Shown here: positions 53,631 to 62,880 of the stretch, piece by piece | Numbering within the stretch: the first letter of the stretch is position 1 | Layout of the letters: each line of letters opens with the position of its first letter | NCBI GenBank assembly: GCA_021819245.1 | Contig: JAKARI010000011.1 | Coordinates: 1 to 64,000, forward strand | Reading direction: 5' to 3' | Origin: Pseudomonadota bacterium | GTDB taxonomy: Bacteria; Pseudomonadota; Gammaproteobacteria; Acidiferrobacterales; Acidiferrobacteraceae | DNA length: 64,000 nt | The notes under the pieces: model-generated | Databases searched by the model: none | Told to the model about the DNA's origin: nothing | Seen by the model: only the letters and a program-made list of their open reading frames with translations | Program-made: the position numbers and the translations under genes

Positions 53631-54863
53631 TCACAGGACTGCCCACCACGGGCACGCGAGAATCCCCGGCCTGATTACTTTGATCTGCGGATCGCAGCTC
53701 AGCAACACCCCCCGGGATGTGTTGCCGTGACGCTCGCGAAATGTGACCAGGTGTCTTGCTTCGTCCGCCCCAACCGCGTCACTCGCCTTGACCTCCAGAG
53801 GTAGTAGCTGTCCGTTTTCCTCGAGGATAAAGTCGACCCCTTGGCCGGAGCTAAGTCGCCAGTGGTAGAGATCGCGCGCAGGCGCACCATCCCTCCAGAC
53901 CAACAGGTCGCTCGCGACCGCGGTCTCCAGATGAAAGCCGGTTGGAGCGGGATCGCGGGAGGCGGCAATCGCGAGTGCAGCGTCAACGCTGTACAGCTTC
54001 GGTGCCTTGATCACCCGCTGGCTTGAATTTCGCGAGTACGGAGGGATAAGTTCGATAAGGTAGCTTCGTTGCATCGCCTCAAGCCAACGACGAATCGTGG
54101 TTACGGGCGTGCCCAAGTCATTGGACAGTCTTGTCACGTTAAGCTCTTGCCCTGTCCTGGCAGCTGTCAATCGCACGAAGGCTTCGAGTCGCGGTGCTGA
54201 CTCAACCGCCAAGATGTCCAGAATGTCCCGACGGGAAAAGATCTCTACGTAGTCGTCAAGTATCCGTAGACGCTGCTCAGGTGGGGCGGCGACGGCCCGC
54301 GGGAACCCCCCCGTCGTAACGACGGAGCGCCAATCCAGCGGGCCACTAGAGGCTGCGCGCCGTTCCAACTCGCCGATCACAGCCGCTTCGCCGGGCCCGA
54401 ACAGGAAACTCCATCCCCGGAGTTCTTCGTCAAATCGTAGTTCGCTCAACGTCAGCGGCCGGAGCGTGCGATAGGTTGCGCGTCCAAGCAAAGAGTCGCT
54501 TACCGACTTACCGACTTTTGGCTGGTTTGATCCGCTGAGAAGATATTGCCCATTTCTCCGGTCCCGATCTACGACGGCCTTTATTGCTAATAAAAGATCA
54601 GGCGCTCTCTGCACCTCATCGATGAACGCCCCACGGTCACCGAGGTCGACAAGGAAGCCTTCCGGGTCGGCCATGGCCTGTTCGCGAACGTCCCTATCGT
54701 CGAGTGTGCGCCTCGCAAATCCATGTTCGTCAGCAATTTCCTGGCAGATCGTGCTCTTGCCGACCTGGCGTGCCCCCATGACCGCAACCACCGGGTATAG
54801 GCGCATGTCGGCGCTCAGCTGAGGGTGAATAACCCGCGGGTAACGGTTGTTTGCATCTACCAT
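53631..54863 (-). CDS. AAA ATPase with DUF4143 domain
   Basis: 410 residues. The N-terminal half has Walker A VMGARQVGKSTICQ, RRTLDDRDVREQA, Walker B-like GAFIDEVQRAPDLL and the sensor phrase YLLSGSNQP. The C-terminal half (~195-400) is the DUF4143/winged-helix and nuclease-like part, with NVTRLSNDLGTPVTTIRRWLEAMQRSYLIEL and GVDFILEENGQLLPLEVKAS (an ExK-like end). These ATPases are common in mobile and defence regions but have no settled role. It is divergent, 52 bases apart, from the gene at 54916. Confidence 0.9.
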   Translation of the reverse strand: MVDANNRYPRVIHPQLSADMRLYPVVAVMGARQVGKSTICQEIADEHGFARRTLDDRDVREQAMADPEGFLVDLGDRGAFIDEVQRAPDLLLAIKAVVDRDRRNGQYLLSGSNQPKVGKSVSDSLLGRATYRTLRPLTLSELRFDEELRGWSFLFGPGEAAVIGELERRAASSGPLDWRSVVTTGGFPRAVAAPPEQRLRILDDYVEIFSRRDILDILAVESAPRLEAFVRLTAARTGQELNVTRLSNDLGTPVTTIRRWLEAMQRSYLIELIPPYSRNSSQRVIKAPKLYSVDAALAIAASRDPAPTGFHLETAVASDLLVWRDGAPARDLYHWRLSSGQGVDFILEENGQLLPLEVKASDAVGADEARHLVTFRERHGNTSRGVLLSCDPQIKVIRPGILACPWWAVL

Positions 54864-54915
54864 GACAGTACGTTATATTTCATATGAGAGGTCAATATAC
54901 CGTAGGAGTTGTGTC

Positions 54916-55452
54916 ATGGCAAACGCGTATTCGATGGACGATCTGCTGGAGTTTCTCGACCACGCGGGCGACAGAGGGCTCATGCCGGCCGCCACTGCCC
55001 AAGCCCTGGTCGTTGCCACCAGAAATATCCTGGGAATCTTGACTGAAGATGAGAAGACCGACTTAAGTCAGCTTGACCTCAATGCTGCAATCCAGCGATT
55101 CGCCAACAAGCGCGCCAAGGATTTCAATCCCGCATCGATAAAAGAGTACGGCCGGCGCGTGCGTCGAGCGGTCGAGTTGTTTCTTAGCTGGCGCGAGGAT
55201 CCCGCAAACTTCACGATCAAGACTCGTACTACCAGCGCTCCACGTAGGAAGGATAGGGAGGTCGAATACAGCGTGCCCGCGACAAGGGAGGCACCGGGAG
55301 AGCAAATTCCGGGTGAAACTGCGGGAACCTACCGCTCCGCGTTTCCGGTTCGTCCGGGTTTGGTGGTGACGCTGGTCAACGTCCCGAATGACCTCAGCAG
55401 CACCGAGGCGGAGCGGCTTGCCAATTTCATCAAGATGCTTGCGGTTAAATGA
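54916..55452 (+). CDS. Putative recombinase-like (core-binding-fold) DNA-binding protein
   Basis: 178 residues from the ATG at 54916 with TAGGAG upstream. Residues ~8-95 (SMDDLLEFLDHAGDRGLMPA ... FNPASIKEYGRRVRRAVELFLSW) look like the SAM-like N-terminal core-binding domain of tyrosine recombinases, with a duplicated helical pattern. No catalytic recombinase domain follows. The C-terminus (FPVRPGLVVTLVNVPNDLSSTEAERLANFIKML) reads like the end found on related DNA-binding proteins in mobile regions. It may regulate itself and the divergent ATPase. Confidence 0.6.
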   Translation: MANAYSMDDLLEFLDHAGDRGLMPAATAQALVVATRNILGILTEDEKTDLSQLDLNAAIQRFANKRAKDFNPASIKEYGRRVRRAVELFLSWREDPANFTIKTRTTSAPRRKDREVEYSVPATREAPGEQIPGETAGTYRSAFPVRPGLVVTLVNVPNDLSSTEAERLANFIKMLAVK

Positions 55453-55456
55453 AAAG

Positions 55457-55518
55457 TTTCCTCCAGAGCTTGGCCATGCCATTGCAGGTTAGAACCAGGG
55501 CCGTCATCACGATTACGG
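55457..55518. repeat. Direct repeat, right copy
   Basis: Matches 52037-52098 in the same orientation, about 88% over 58 bases. On the minus strand it encodes MTALVLTCNGMAKLWRKLFI then a stop at the end of the core-binding gene. The two copies bracket mntA-hepT, the decayed membrane protein, the ATPase and the DNA-binding protein. Confidence 0.75.
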
Positions 55519-55682
55519 CCAAGCCTCTGGCATGGGACAACCGGAGAAACAGCGGGAAGCCCCCATGAACCGCACCACCCTTAGGCTGCGGGCGCGTGCC
55601 AAGCAGAGTCGAAGGCGCGGCACGACAGCAGGCGGCCTTTAAGCCGCTTTAGCCTATGGTCGCTAATGCCTGGCGGCCCCCA

Positions 55683-55723
55683 TTGGAACCCGCAGGCGTA
55701 ACGCGTTATACTGTAACGCGTTA
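55683..55723 (+). promoter_or_regulatory. mazEF promoter with tandem palindromes
   Basis: TAACGCGTTA, a perfect ten-base palindrome, occurs twice (55699-55708 and 55714-55723), 15 bases centre to centre. TTGGAA (55683-55688) and TATACT (55707-55712) form a plausible promoter overlapped by both sites. This is a textbook layout for cooperative autorepression by an antitoxin. Confidence 0.7.
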
Positions 55724-55739
55724 CAACGAGGGCATGCCC

Positions 55740-55943
55740 ATGACACAGGCGGCAGAGCGAATGCGGGCAATGCGCGCGCGGCGTCGTGCGCGGGGATTAC
55801 GGGAGTTGCGCTTGATTGTGCCCGATCCCCAGGCTGCGACCGTTCGGCGACGAGTCGCCCAGCAGGTTGCTCGCCTCAACCAAGCAGCCGAGCAAGACGC
55901 GATGCGCTGGATTGAGGCGGTCTCGGAATTTGATGCCCCGTGA
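55740..55943 (+). CDS. mazE: MazE-type antitoxin
   Basis: 67 residues from the ATG at 55740; an ATG at 55734 is too near the GAGGG. MTQAAERMRAMRARRRARGLRELRLIVPD is the N-terminus of short antitoxins (DUF3018-like) paired with MazF, basic and likely DNA-binding. The C-terminal part (NQAAEQDAMRWIEAVSEFDAP) should contact the toxin. Its stop overlaps the mazF start (TGATG). Confidence 0.85.
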   Translation: MTQAAERMRAMRARRRARGLRELRLIVPDPQAATVRRRVAQQVARLNQAAEQDAMRWIEAVSEFDAP

Positions 55944-56269
55944 TGCGTGGCGATGTCGTGACGGTCGCGGCATCGGGCGACTATGGGAAGCCGCGTCTAG
56001 CCATCATCGTTCAGACAAACGCGCTGCCGGCGGCGCATTCCTCCGTAATTGTTTGCCAAATCACCTCAGAAATGGCGGAGGCGCCGGATTTTCGCGTTAC
56101 CCTCGAACCGACTCAACGCAATGGCTTGCGGGTCCGCTCGCAAATCATGGCAGACAAGCCCGTAACCATCCGTCGTGAGCGCGTGGGGCAGAAGATCGGT
56201 TCGCTTGATGACAAAGACATGGCTCGGCTGAATGTCGCGCTGGCCTTTGTCATGGGGCTGGCTGACTGA
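55943..56269 (+). CDS. mazF: MazF/PemK-family toxin
   Basis: 108 residues from the ATG at 55943. MRGDVVTVAASGDYGKPRLAIIVQ is the classic PemK/MazF opening with the conserved GDVV and KPR, followed by SVIVCQITS and KPVTIRRERVGQKIGSLDDKDM. MazF toxins cut single-stranded mRNA or rRNA at short motifs. It is expressed with the antitoxin upstream. Confidence 0.92.
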   Translation: MRGDVVTVAASGDYGKPRLAIIVQTNALPAAHSSVIVCQITSEMAEAPDFRVTLEPTQRNGLRVRSQIMADKPVTIRRERVGQKIGSLDDKDMARLNVALAFVMGLAD

Positions 56270-57214
56270 TGGCCACCCACCCTTCATGACTTCGGCTCAA
56301 CAATGCAGTGCCTGCCTACATGGTAATAAGCTGTTGCGTTTTAGGCGATTCCACTGCGGCCGCGGACCGTCCTAAGATCTGGCACGCACCAAACAAATGG
56401 GGCCGCCGCACATCCAGCAGCACCTACGCCGCCGCGCTCTTGTCTCCCAAAATCCCAGGGAGGGCACTACAGCAGGCGTCATGAACATCAGCCTCCGAGT
56501 AATTAAGGGCCGTAGTCACGCCAGCTATTTTCCCGCGTCTGAAGCCTCATCCATAAGGACAGCTACCCGGGAGGGCGCTATCTCGCGATGATCCTAGCGG
56601 AAGTGCTACGGGACGCGGTGCGCGTCGAGGCAGTTGCCACCTGCGTCATGCGCTGATGCGTTTTTCTGTTAAGGAATCGAGGGCCGGGCTGATCGCCGAC
56701 TCTCGCTCCGGGTTTAAGGTGACCGCCGCTATCGGCGCCTAGTTGCGGGTCGGTCCCGACCAGCGACGTGGATGTCTTGCCTCGGCCTCCTGGTAGAGAA
56801 GATGACGGGAGGCCAGAATGGCGACATTCTCTCCGGCGTGGCGCTGTGCCGGGCTCACATAACGGATGCCACTGTGGGCATAACCTATGGCCGGTCCCGC
56901 GGGTCCCTAGCCTCGGTGCTGCGCACCTTCCTGGGCTCGGTCGATTGTGTTCCTGTTGCGCGACTCACCGTATCACTCGCAAACCCCGGAAGCCGGAGCG
57001 CCCTTTAGCGCTAGGCCAAGAGGAATGTCAACGATCAGGGAAATCCGCGTAAATCTGACCATACGCGCTTTTCAGACATGATTATTGCCTTTGCGCGACG
57101 GGAGGACCCCCGTATCCGGGTCAAGGGCGGGCTTTAAGCCCGGCGCAGCGCACCCTTGACGCGTTGACGGCACGATCCACTCGCGTCTGGTCATGAGCGC
57201 GGTAGCCCGCGCGC
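56270..57214. other. Long gene-poor stretch
   Basis: About 940 bases between mazF and the reverse-transcriptase fragment. A short plausible coding piece, SYPGGRYLAMILAEVLRD at about 56560-56620, continues no recognisable gene. Several small palindromes occur near its right end. The stretch looks like decayed DNA typical of an island. Confidence 0.4.
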
Positions 57215-57224
57215 ATGACCAGAC
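57185..57224. repeat. Inverted repeat with 11-bp perfect arms
   Basis: GTCTGGTCATG (57185-57195) faces CATGACCAGAC (57214-57224); the 18-base loop contains a further GCGCGG/CCGCGC-like stem. GGCGCTTTTC follows, so on the + strand it could act as a terminator. Confidence 0.6.
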
Positions 57225-57790
57225 AGGCGCTTTTCATGGTCCAAAAACAGGCGCATTTGCATGATCGTCAACACATCGAGCGCCAGCCGGTGAACGGGGT
57301 ATTGGACAGGGACATCCGGAAGTTCTTCGACACCGTCGATCACGGATGGCTACTCCGATTCCTACAACACCGTATCCAGGATCGGCGTCTCTTGCGCCTT
57401 CTGCGCCAATGGTTGAAGGCCGGCGTGCGGGATGAACACGGACATCGAGTGCTGGGCACGATCGGCACCCCGCAAGGGGCGGTCGTCTCGCCTCTCATGG
57501 CCAATGTGTACCTGCATTACGTCTTTGACCTCTGGGTGCAGCCATGGCGCAAGCGCCAGGCCCGGGGAATAATCGTGGTGGTACGGTATGCCGATGACGT
57601 CGTCGTGGGGTTCCAAAACCCAGACGATGCCGCACGCTTCCGCCGCGAGGTCGCCGAACGCTTTCAGGCGTTTGGTCTCTCGCTCCACTCCGACAAGACC
57701 CGGCTGATACGCTTTGGCCGGTTCGCCCATGCGCAGAACAGGGTATGCCCTCGGCGCCCCTTTCTGGTCTCGTTGGTTGAAGTGGTGTAA
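57215..57790 (+). pseudogene. Group II intron reverse transcriptase/maturase fragment
   Basis: The frame encodes the central reverse-transcriptase blocks of group II intron maturases: VLDRDIRKFFDTVDHGWLLR, TPQGAVVSPLMANVYLHYVFD, VVVRYADDVVVGFQ with the catalytic YADD at residues 125-128, and LSLHSDKTRLIRFGRFA. The N-terminal RT0-RT1 part and everything after the FGRFA block (thumb, maturase and HNH domains) are missing, and the last ~25 residues are unrelated. No domain V-like RNA end was seen. The catalytic core is intact but the element is dead. Confidence 0.85.
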
Positions 57791-58081
57791 GGTGCCAGGA
57801 AATAAAACATAAGCCTCCGGCCGCCCCCATACGCCCGCTTCGCGGCTGCGACACACTAGTACGATAGAGCATGATGGCGTCTGGCGCGGCGGGGACGGCT
57901 GGCGTTTGCGCTACACTGTATGGGGGAGGCCCGAGCGCGGGAGTCCTTATGGGTTGTCCGTCCCGGCGTCCATGTGCTTTGTCAGCGCCCGTGGCGCGGG
58001 CGCTGCGTGGTGGCTGTGGCTGGTGAGGACCCAAAACGGACCTCTATGGCTTTTCTCTAAGGGAGCCCTTGTTTCGGAATC

Positions 58082-61000
58082 ATGAGCCGGCTTGAAGACC
58101 TCCAACCTCACACCGCCATTCGGGGCATCCTGCCGGATACGCAGGTGACGGTCGTGAGCGTCCAGTGGCTCGGGTCGGAGGCCCTGGAGCTCACCTACAA
58201 AACCCCTACGGGCAAGGTGGCAAACGAGATACTCTACCGCACCGATGAATCCCGCATCGAGGTCGTGCAAGAGGGGCGCCCATGGGACTTCGACGGCGAC
58301 GGGGCGCTCTTTCGTCTGGTCTCGGAGGCGCAGCGTATCCGGCTAGCCCACCTCTTTGACCCGGTGCTCGCGGTCCATACCTCCGTCGTCGAGCCCTTGC
58401 CCCACCAGATCACAGCGGTCTATGAGTCCATGCTGCCGCGCCAGCCGCTGCGTTTCCTGCTCGCCGATGACCCCGGCGCCGGCAAGACCATCATGGCGGG
58501 TCTTCTCATCAAGGAACTCATAGCCCGCGGCGACCTGCAGCGTTGTCTCATCGTCTGTCCGGGCAGCCTTGCCGAGCAGTGGCAGGATGAACTCTACCGG
58601 CGATTCCATCTGCCCTTCGAGATTTTGACCAACGACAAGCTCGAAGCCGCCCGCACCGGCAACTGGTTTCTGGAAACGAACCTCATCATCGCCCGTCTCG
58701 ATAAGCTCGCGCGCAACGAAGACGTGCAGCAAAAGCTTAAGGCCCCCGACGGCGGCTTCGACCTCGTTGTCTGTGACGAGGCGCACAAGATGTCGGCTAC
58801 GTTCTTCGGCGGGGAAATCAAGTATACGAAGCGCTACCGCCTGGGGCAGCTTTTGTCTACGCTCACCCGCCACTTCCTGCTGATGACGGCCACTCCGCAT
58901 AACGGCAAAGAGGAGGACTTTCAGCTGTTCATGGCGCTGCTCGATGGCGACCGGTTCGAGGGGCGCTTTCGTGACGGTGTCCACACGGCGGACGTCTCGG
59001 ACATGATGCGCCGCATGGTCAAAGAAAATCTCCTTAAATTCGACGGCACGCCGCTTTTCCCGGAGCGTATCGCCTACACCATGCCGTATAAGCTCTCGCC
59101 GGCCGAGGCCCACCTTTATCAGGCCGTTACGGATTACGTGCGCGAGGAGTTCAACCGCGCCGAGGCCCTGCAAAACGATGGGCGTGCCGGTACCGTGGGG
59201 TTTGCATTGACCATCCTCCAGCGCCGGCTCGCCTCATCCCCCGAGGCCATCTACCAGTCCTTGCGCCGCCGCCGCGAGCGCCTGGAGGGCCGCCTGCGCG
59301 AACTCGAAGTCCTCCAACAGGGAGGCCGCGCAGCACCGGTCTTTTCGCAGGGTGCGGCCCGATGGAGCGCCGACGATGTCGAAGACCTCGAAGAGGCCCC
59401 GGACGAAGAGGTCTTGGCCGCCGAGGAGGAGGTGCTGGACCAGGCCACGGCGGCGAGCACCATGGCCGAGCTTGCCGCCGAGATAGAAATGCTCAAGGGC
59501 CTCGAATCCCTGGCAGCGGGCGTGCGCCGCGGCGGCGCAGACACCAAGTGGCGGGAGCTCGCGGGCCTTTTGGGAGAGATCTTCTTCCCCCGAGGTCATA
59601 CCGACCATGTGGCCGAGCCCGGCATCCCCTACGGTGCGGGCGCGATTGCGCCACCCGCATCCTCGCCGCACCAAAAGCTCGTCATCTTCACGGAGCACCG
59701 CGACACGCTCAACTATCTCGAAGGCCGTATCACCACGCTCCTTGGCCGCAAGCAGGCCGTGGTCACAATTCACGGCAGCATGGGCCGCGAGGAGCGATTG
59801 AAGGCGCAGGAGGCGTTTAAATTCGACCCCGAGGTCCAGGTGCTTCTTGCGACCGACGCCGCCGGCGAGGGTATCAACCTTCAGCGTGCCCATCTCATGG
59901 TGAATTATGATCTGCCGTGGAACCCCAATCGGCTGGAGCAGCGCTTTGGCCGCATCCACCGTATCGGCCAGACCGAGGTCTGCCACCTGTGGAATCTGGT
60001 CGCCGAGGAGACCCGGGAGGGTGATGTCTACCGCACCCTGCTCGAAAAGCTCGAGCAGGCGCGCCAGACCCTGGGAGGGCAGGTCTTCGACGTGCTGGGC
60101 AAGGTCCAGTTCGAGGGCCGCCCGCTGCGTGAGCTTTTGATCGAGGCCATTCGCTATGGGGAGCGCGAGGATGTGCGGCTGCGCCTAAACCTGGCGGTGG
60201 AAAACGCCTTGAACCGGGGGCAGTTGCAGGACCTGCTCGAGGAGCGCGCCCTGGCCCACGACGCCATGGACGCAAGCCGCGTTCAGCGCATCCGCGAAGA
60301 CATGGAGCGGGCGGACGCACGGCGCCTGCAGCCCCACTACATCGAATCCTTCTTTCTCGAGGCCTTCCAGCGCCTGGGGGGCACCACGAGACAGCGCGAA
60401 CCGCGCCGCTACGAAATCACCCATGTCCCGGCGCCGGTGCGAAACCGCGATCGCCTGATCGGCATAGGCGAGCCGGTGCTGCCGCGCTACGAGCGGATTA
60501 CATTCGACAAGTCCCTGGTGGCGCCGCAGGGGCAACCGCTGGCTGCCTTCCTGTGCCCGGGCCACCCGCTCCTCGACGCGGTCATTGATCTGACCCTCGA
60601 GCGCCATCGCGATTTGCTCAAACGCGGGTGCGTGCTCATCGATGAGTGCGACGCCGGCCGAATGCCGCGCGTGCTCTTCTATCTGGAGCACGCCCTTCAG
60701 GACGCCGGTCTTACGCGCACAGGAGAGCGGCGCGTCATCTCCCGGCGCATGCTGTATGTGGAGCTTACCGCTGATGGCACCATCCGCCCTGTGCGCTACG
60801 CCCCCTATCTCGACTACCGGCCGCTTGGCGACGGTGAACCGAGGGTCGAGGGGGTCCTTGGCCGGCCGGAGTGCGCCTGGATCAATCGCGAGCTCGAACA
60901 CAAGGTCCAAGTCTATGCAGTGACTAAGCTCGTTCCCGAGCACCTGGCGGAGGTGCGCGACCGCAAGTCCACCCTCATCGCCAAGACCGAGGCGGCCGTG

Positions 61001-61663
61001 CGGGACCGCTTGACCAAGGAGATCACCTACTGGGACCATCGCGCCGAGGAACTCAAACTTCAGGAGCAGGCGGGCCGGCCCAATGCGCGGCTTAATTCCG
61101 GCGAGGCCCGCAAGCGCGCAGACACCCTCCAAGGCCGGTTCCAGAAGCGCCTGGAGGACCTTGCCCTCGAGGCCCAGATCTCGCCGCTGCCCCCGGTGAT
61201 ACTCGGCGGCATGCTCATTATCCCCGCGGGATTGATGAAGGTGATGACCGGCCAGGACACGAGCGCACCCAGTGCGCCCGTAGACACCCAGGCGAGTGCC
61301 GCGCGCGCCCGGCAGATCATTATGGCGATCGAGCGCAGTCTGGGCTTTGAGCCCACCGACCGCGAATTCGAGAGGCTTGGCTACGACATCGAAAGCCGAG
61401 TGCCGGGGACCGGCAAGCTGCGTTTCATTGAAGTGAAGGGCCGGGTAAGCGGTGCGCAGACCATCACGGTCACGAAAAACGAGATCCTCTATTCGCTTAA
61501 TAAGCCGGACGACTTCATACTGGCAATCGTCGAGTTTCAAGATGGCGGGGGACACGAAGTCCACTATGTGCGCCAACCGTTTCAGCGCGAGCCGGACTTC
61601 GGGGCAACGAGCGTCAATTATGATTTTTCCGAGCTGCTCACGCGGGCCGCAGGGCCAGGTTAG
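58082..61663 (+). CDS. SNF2-family helicase with C-terminal DUF3883-like domain (DrmD-like)
   Basis: 1193 residues. An N-terminal ~110-residue domain precedes two RecA-like halves. Walker A is LADDPGAGKTIMAGLLIKEL (131-136 core); the DEAH box is VVCDEAHKM near residue 233; then LLMTATPHNG. The second half has VIFTEHRDTLNYLEGR, LLATDAAGEGINLQ and EQRFGRIHRIGQT. A long helical region follows, and the end (~1080-1175), IESRVPGTGKLRFIEVKGR, resembles DUF3883, a nuclease-like fold. Proteins of this build include DrmD of DISARM and helicases of other anti-phage loci. It leads an operon with an AlbA_2 protein and a ParA-like ATPase. Confidence 0.88.
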   Translation: MSRLEDLQPHTAIRGILPDTQVTVVSVQWLGSEALELTYKTPTGKVANEILYRTDESRIEVVQEGRPWDFDGDGALFRLVSEAQRIRLAHLFDPVLAVHTSVVEPLPHQITAVYESMLPRQPLRFLLADDPGAGKTIMAGLLIKELIARGDLQRCLIVCPGSLAEQWQDELYRRFHLPFEILTNDKLEAARTGNWFLETNLIIARLDKLARNEDVQQKLKAPDGGFDLVVCDEAHKMSATFFGGEIKYTKRYRLGQLLSTLTRHFLLMTATPHNGKEEDFQLFMALLDGDRFEGRFRDGVHTADVSDMMRRMVKENLLKFDGTPLFPERIAYTMPYKLSPAEAHLYQAVTDYVREEFNRAEALQNDGRAGTVGFALTILQRRLASSPEAIYQSLRRRRERLEGRLRELEVLQQGGRAAPVFSQGAARWSADDVEDLEEAPDEEVLAAEEEVLDQATAASTMAELAAEIEMLKGLESLAAGVRRGGADTKWRELAGLLGEIFFPRGHTDHVAEPGIPYGAGAIAPPASSPHQKLVIFTEHRDTLNYLEGRITTLLGRKQAVVTIHGSMGREERLKAQEAFKFDPEVQVLLATDAAGEGINLQRAHLMVNYDLPWNPNRLEQRFGRIHRIGQTEVCHLWNLVAEETREGDVYRTLLEKLEQARQTLGGQVFDVLGKVQFEGRPLRELLIEAIRYGEREDVRLRLNLAVENALNRGQLQDLLEERALAHDAMDASRVQRIREDMERADARRLQPHYIESFFLEAFQRLGGTTRQREPRRYEITHVPAPVRNRDRLIGIGEPVLPRYERITFDKSLVAPQGQPLAAFLCPGHPLLDAVIDLTLERHRDLLKRGCVLIDECDAGRMPRVLFYLEHALQDAGLTRTGERRVISRRMLYVELTADGTIRPVRYAPYLDYRPLGDGEPRVEGVLGRPECAWINRELEHKVQVYAVTKLVPEHLAEVRDRKSTLIAKTEAAVRDRLTKEITYWDHRAEELKLQEQAGRPNARLNSGEARKRADTLQGRFQKRLEDLALEAQISPLPPVILGGMLIIPAGLMKVMTGQDTSAPSAPVDTQASAARARQIIMAIERSLGFEPTDREFERLGYDIESRVPGTGKLRFIEVKGRVSGAQTITVTKNEILYSLNKPDDFILAIVEFQDGGGHEVHYVRQPFQREPDFGATSVNYDFSELLTRAAGPG

Positions 61664-61674
61664 AGGAGCGCGCA

Positions 61675-62880
61675 ATGACGTACACTGATAACGACCTTGA
61701 ACTTATGTTGGGCGACATCGAGTCTGACATCATAGAACGCAAGGAAAGCTTCAAAGGGACCGCACCCAAGACGGTGCGCGAAGCCGTGTGCGCGCTCGCG
61801 AATGATCTACCGGACCATCAGCGGCTCGGTGTCGTGTTCATCGGCGCGAAAGACGACGGTACCCCATCTGGCCTGGCTATCAGCGATGCGTTATTGCGGC
61901 AGCTTGCAGATATCAAAACTGATGGCAACATCACCCCGCCGCCGACGATAACAGTCGAAAAGCGCATCCTGCGAGATGCGGATATGGCCGTTATCACGGT
62001 GTGGCCGGCGGATTCCCCACCCGTAAAGTTCCGGGGACGCATCTACATTCGAATCGGCCCGCGTCGAGGCATTGCTTCCGCGCAAGATGAACGCATTCTA
62101 AACGAGAAGCGTCGCCATCGGGACAGACCCTTTGACGTGCAACCGCTGATGACCGCCGCTATCGACGATCTCGACCGCCCCAGGTTCGAGTTGGAATACC
62201 TCCCGTCTGCGGTCGCACCGGATATTCTTGAGGCCAATGATCGCAGTATTGAACAACGGCTGGCCGCCACGAAGATGATCGTCTCGACCGATCAACTGGT
62301 GCCAACGGTGCTCGGGCTCTTGATCATCGGCAAGACCACGCGCAGCTTTTTGGCCGGCGCCTATGTTCAGTTTCTCCGAATTGAGGGGACGGAACTCGAC
62401 CAGCCGGTGGTGGATGAGGCGCTCATCGATGGCACGGTGGCGGATATGATCCGAAAACTCGACGAGAAGATGGTCGCCCACAATAGGACCCGCGTGGACT
62501 TCACGAGCGGGTCGCAGGAGCAACGCACGCCACTGTACCCCCTCGTTGCGCTGCAGCAGCTCACCAGAAATGCCATCCTACACAGGACTTATGAAGGCAC
62601 AAACGCGCCTGTCCGGGTATCCTGGTACGACGATCGCATCGAAATACACAGCCCTGGCGGCCCCTACGGCGCCGTGACTGAGGAGAATTTCGGCACACCC
62701 GGGCTTACCGATTACCGAAATCCCAATCTCGCCGAAGCCATGCGCGCGCTTGGTTATGTACAGAAGTTCGGTGCAGGCATCGTGGCGGCCCGAGGTGCCT
62801 TGAAAAAGAACGGTAATCCGCCACCGGAATTCCATGTGGCGCAAAGCCACGTGTTGGTGATCGTGAGGCCCGCCCCATGA
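61675..62880 (+). CDS. AlbA_2/Schlafen-type ATP-binding protein
   Basis: 401 residues; AGGAG precedes the ATG, 12 bases after the helicase stop. The N-terminal ~130 residues match the AlbA_2 (Schlafen-like) domain: IIERKESFKGTAPKTVREAVCALAND, VVFIGAKDDGTPSGL and VKFRGRIYIRIGPRRGIA. The C-terminal part is the HATPase_c_4 type, with LTRNAILHRTYEG, VSWYDDRIEIHSPGG and VQKFGAGIVAARGAL. Such proteins occur as regulators or effectors in mobile and defence operons. The ParA-like gene overlaps its end by 4 bases. Confidence 0.88.
   Translation: MTYTDNDLELMLGDIESDIIERKESFKGTAPKTVREAVCALANDLPDHQRLGVVFIGAKDDGTPSGLAISDALLRQLADIKTDGNITPPPTITVEKRILRDADMAVITVWPADSPPVKFRGRIYIRIGPRRGIASAQDERILNEKRRHRDRPFDVQPLMTAAIDDLDRPRFELEYLPSAVAPDILEANDRSIEQRLAATKMIVSTDQLVPTVLGLLIIGKTTRSFLAGAYVQFLRIEGTELDQPVVDEALIDGTVADMIRKLDEKMVAHNRTRVDFTSGSQEQRTPLYPLVALQQLTRNAILHRTYEGTNAPVRVSWYDDRIEIHSPGGPYGAVTEENFGTPGLTDYRNPNLAEAMRALGYVQKFGAGIVAARGALKKNGNPPPEFHVAQSHVLVIVRPAP

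Noticed and set aside
60185-61675. 496-residue minus-strand frame under the helicase gene
   Set aside because: Antisense mirror of a well-supported coding frame; high GC at third positions keeps the opposite strand open.
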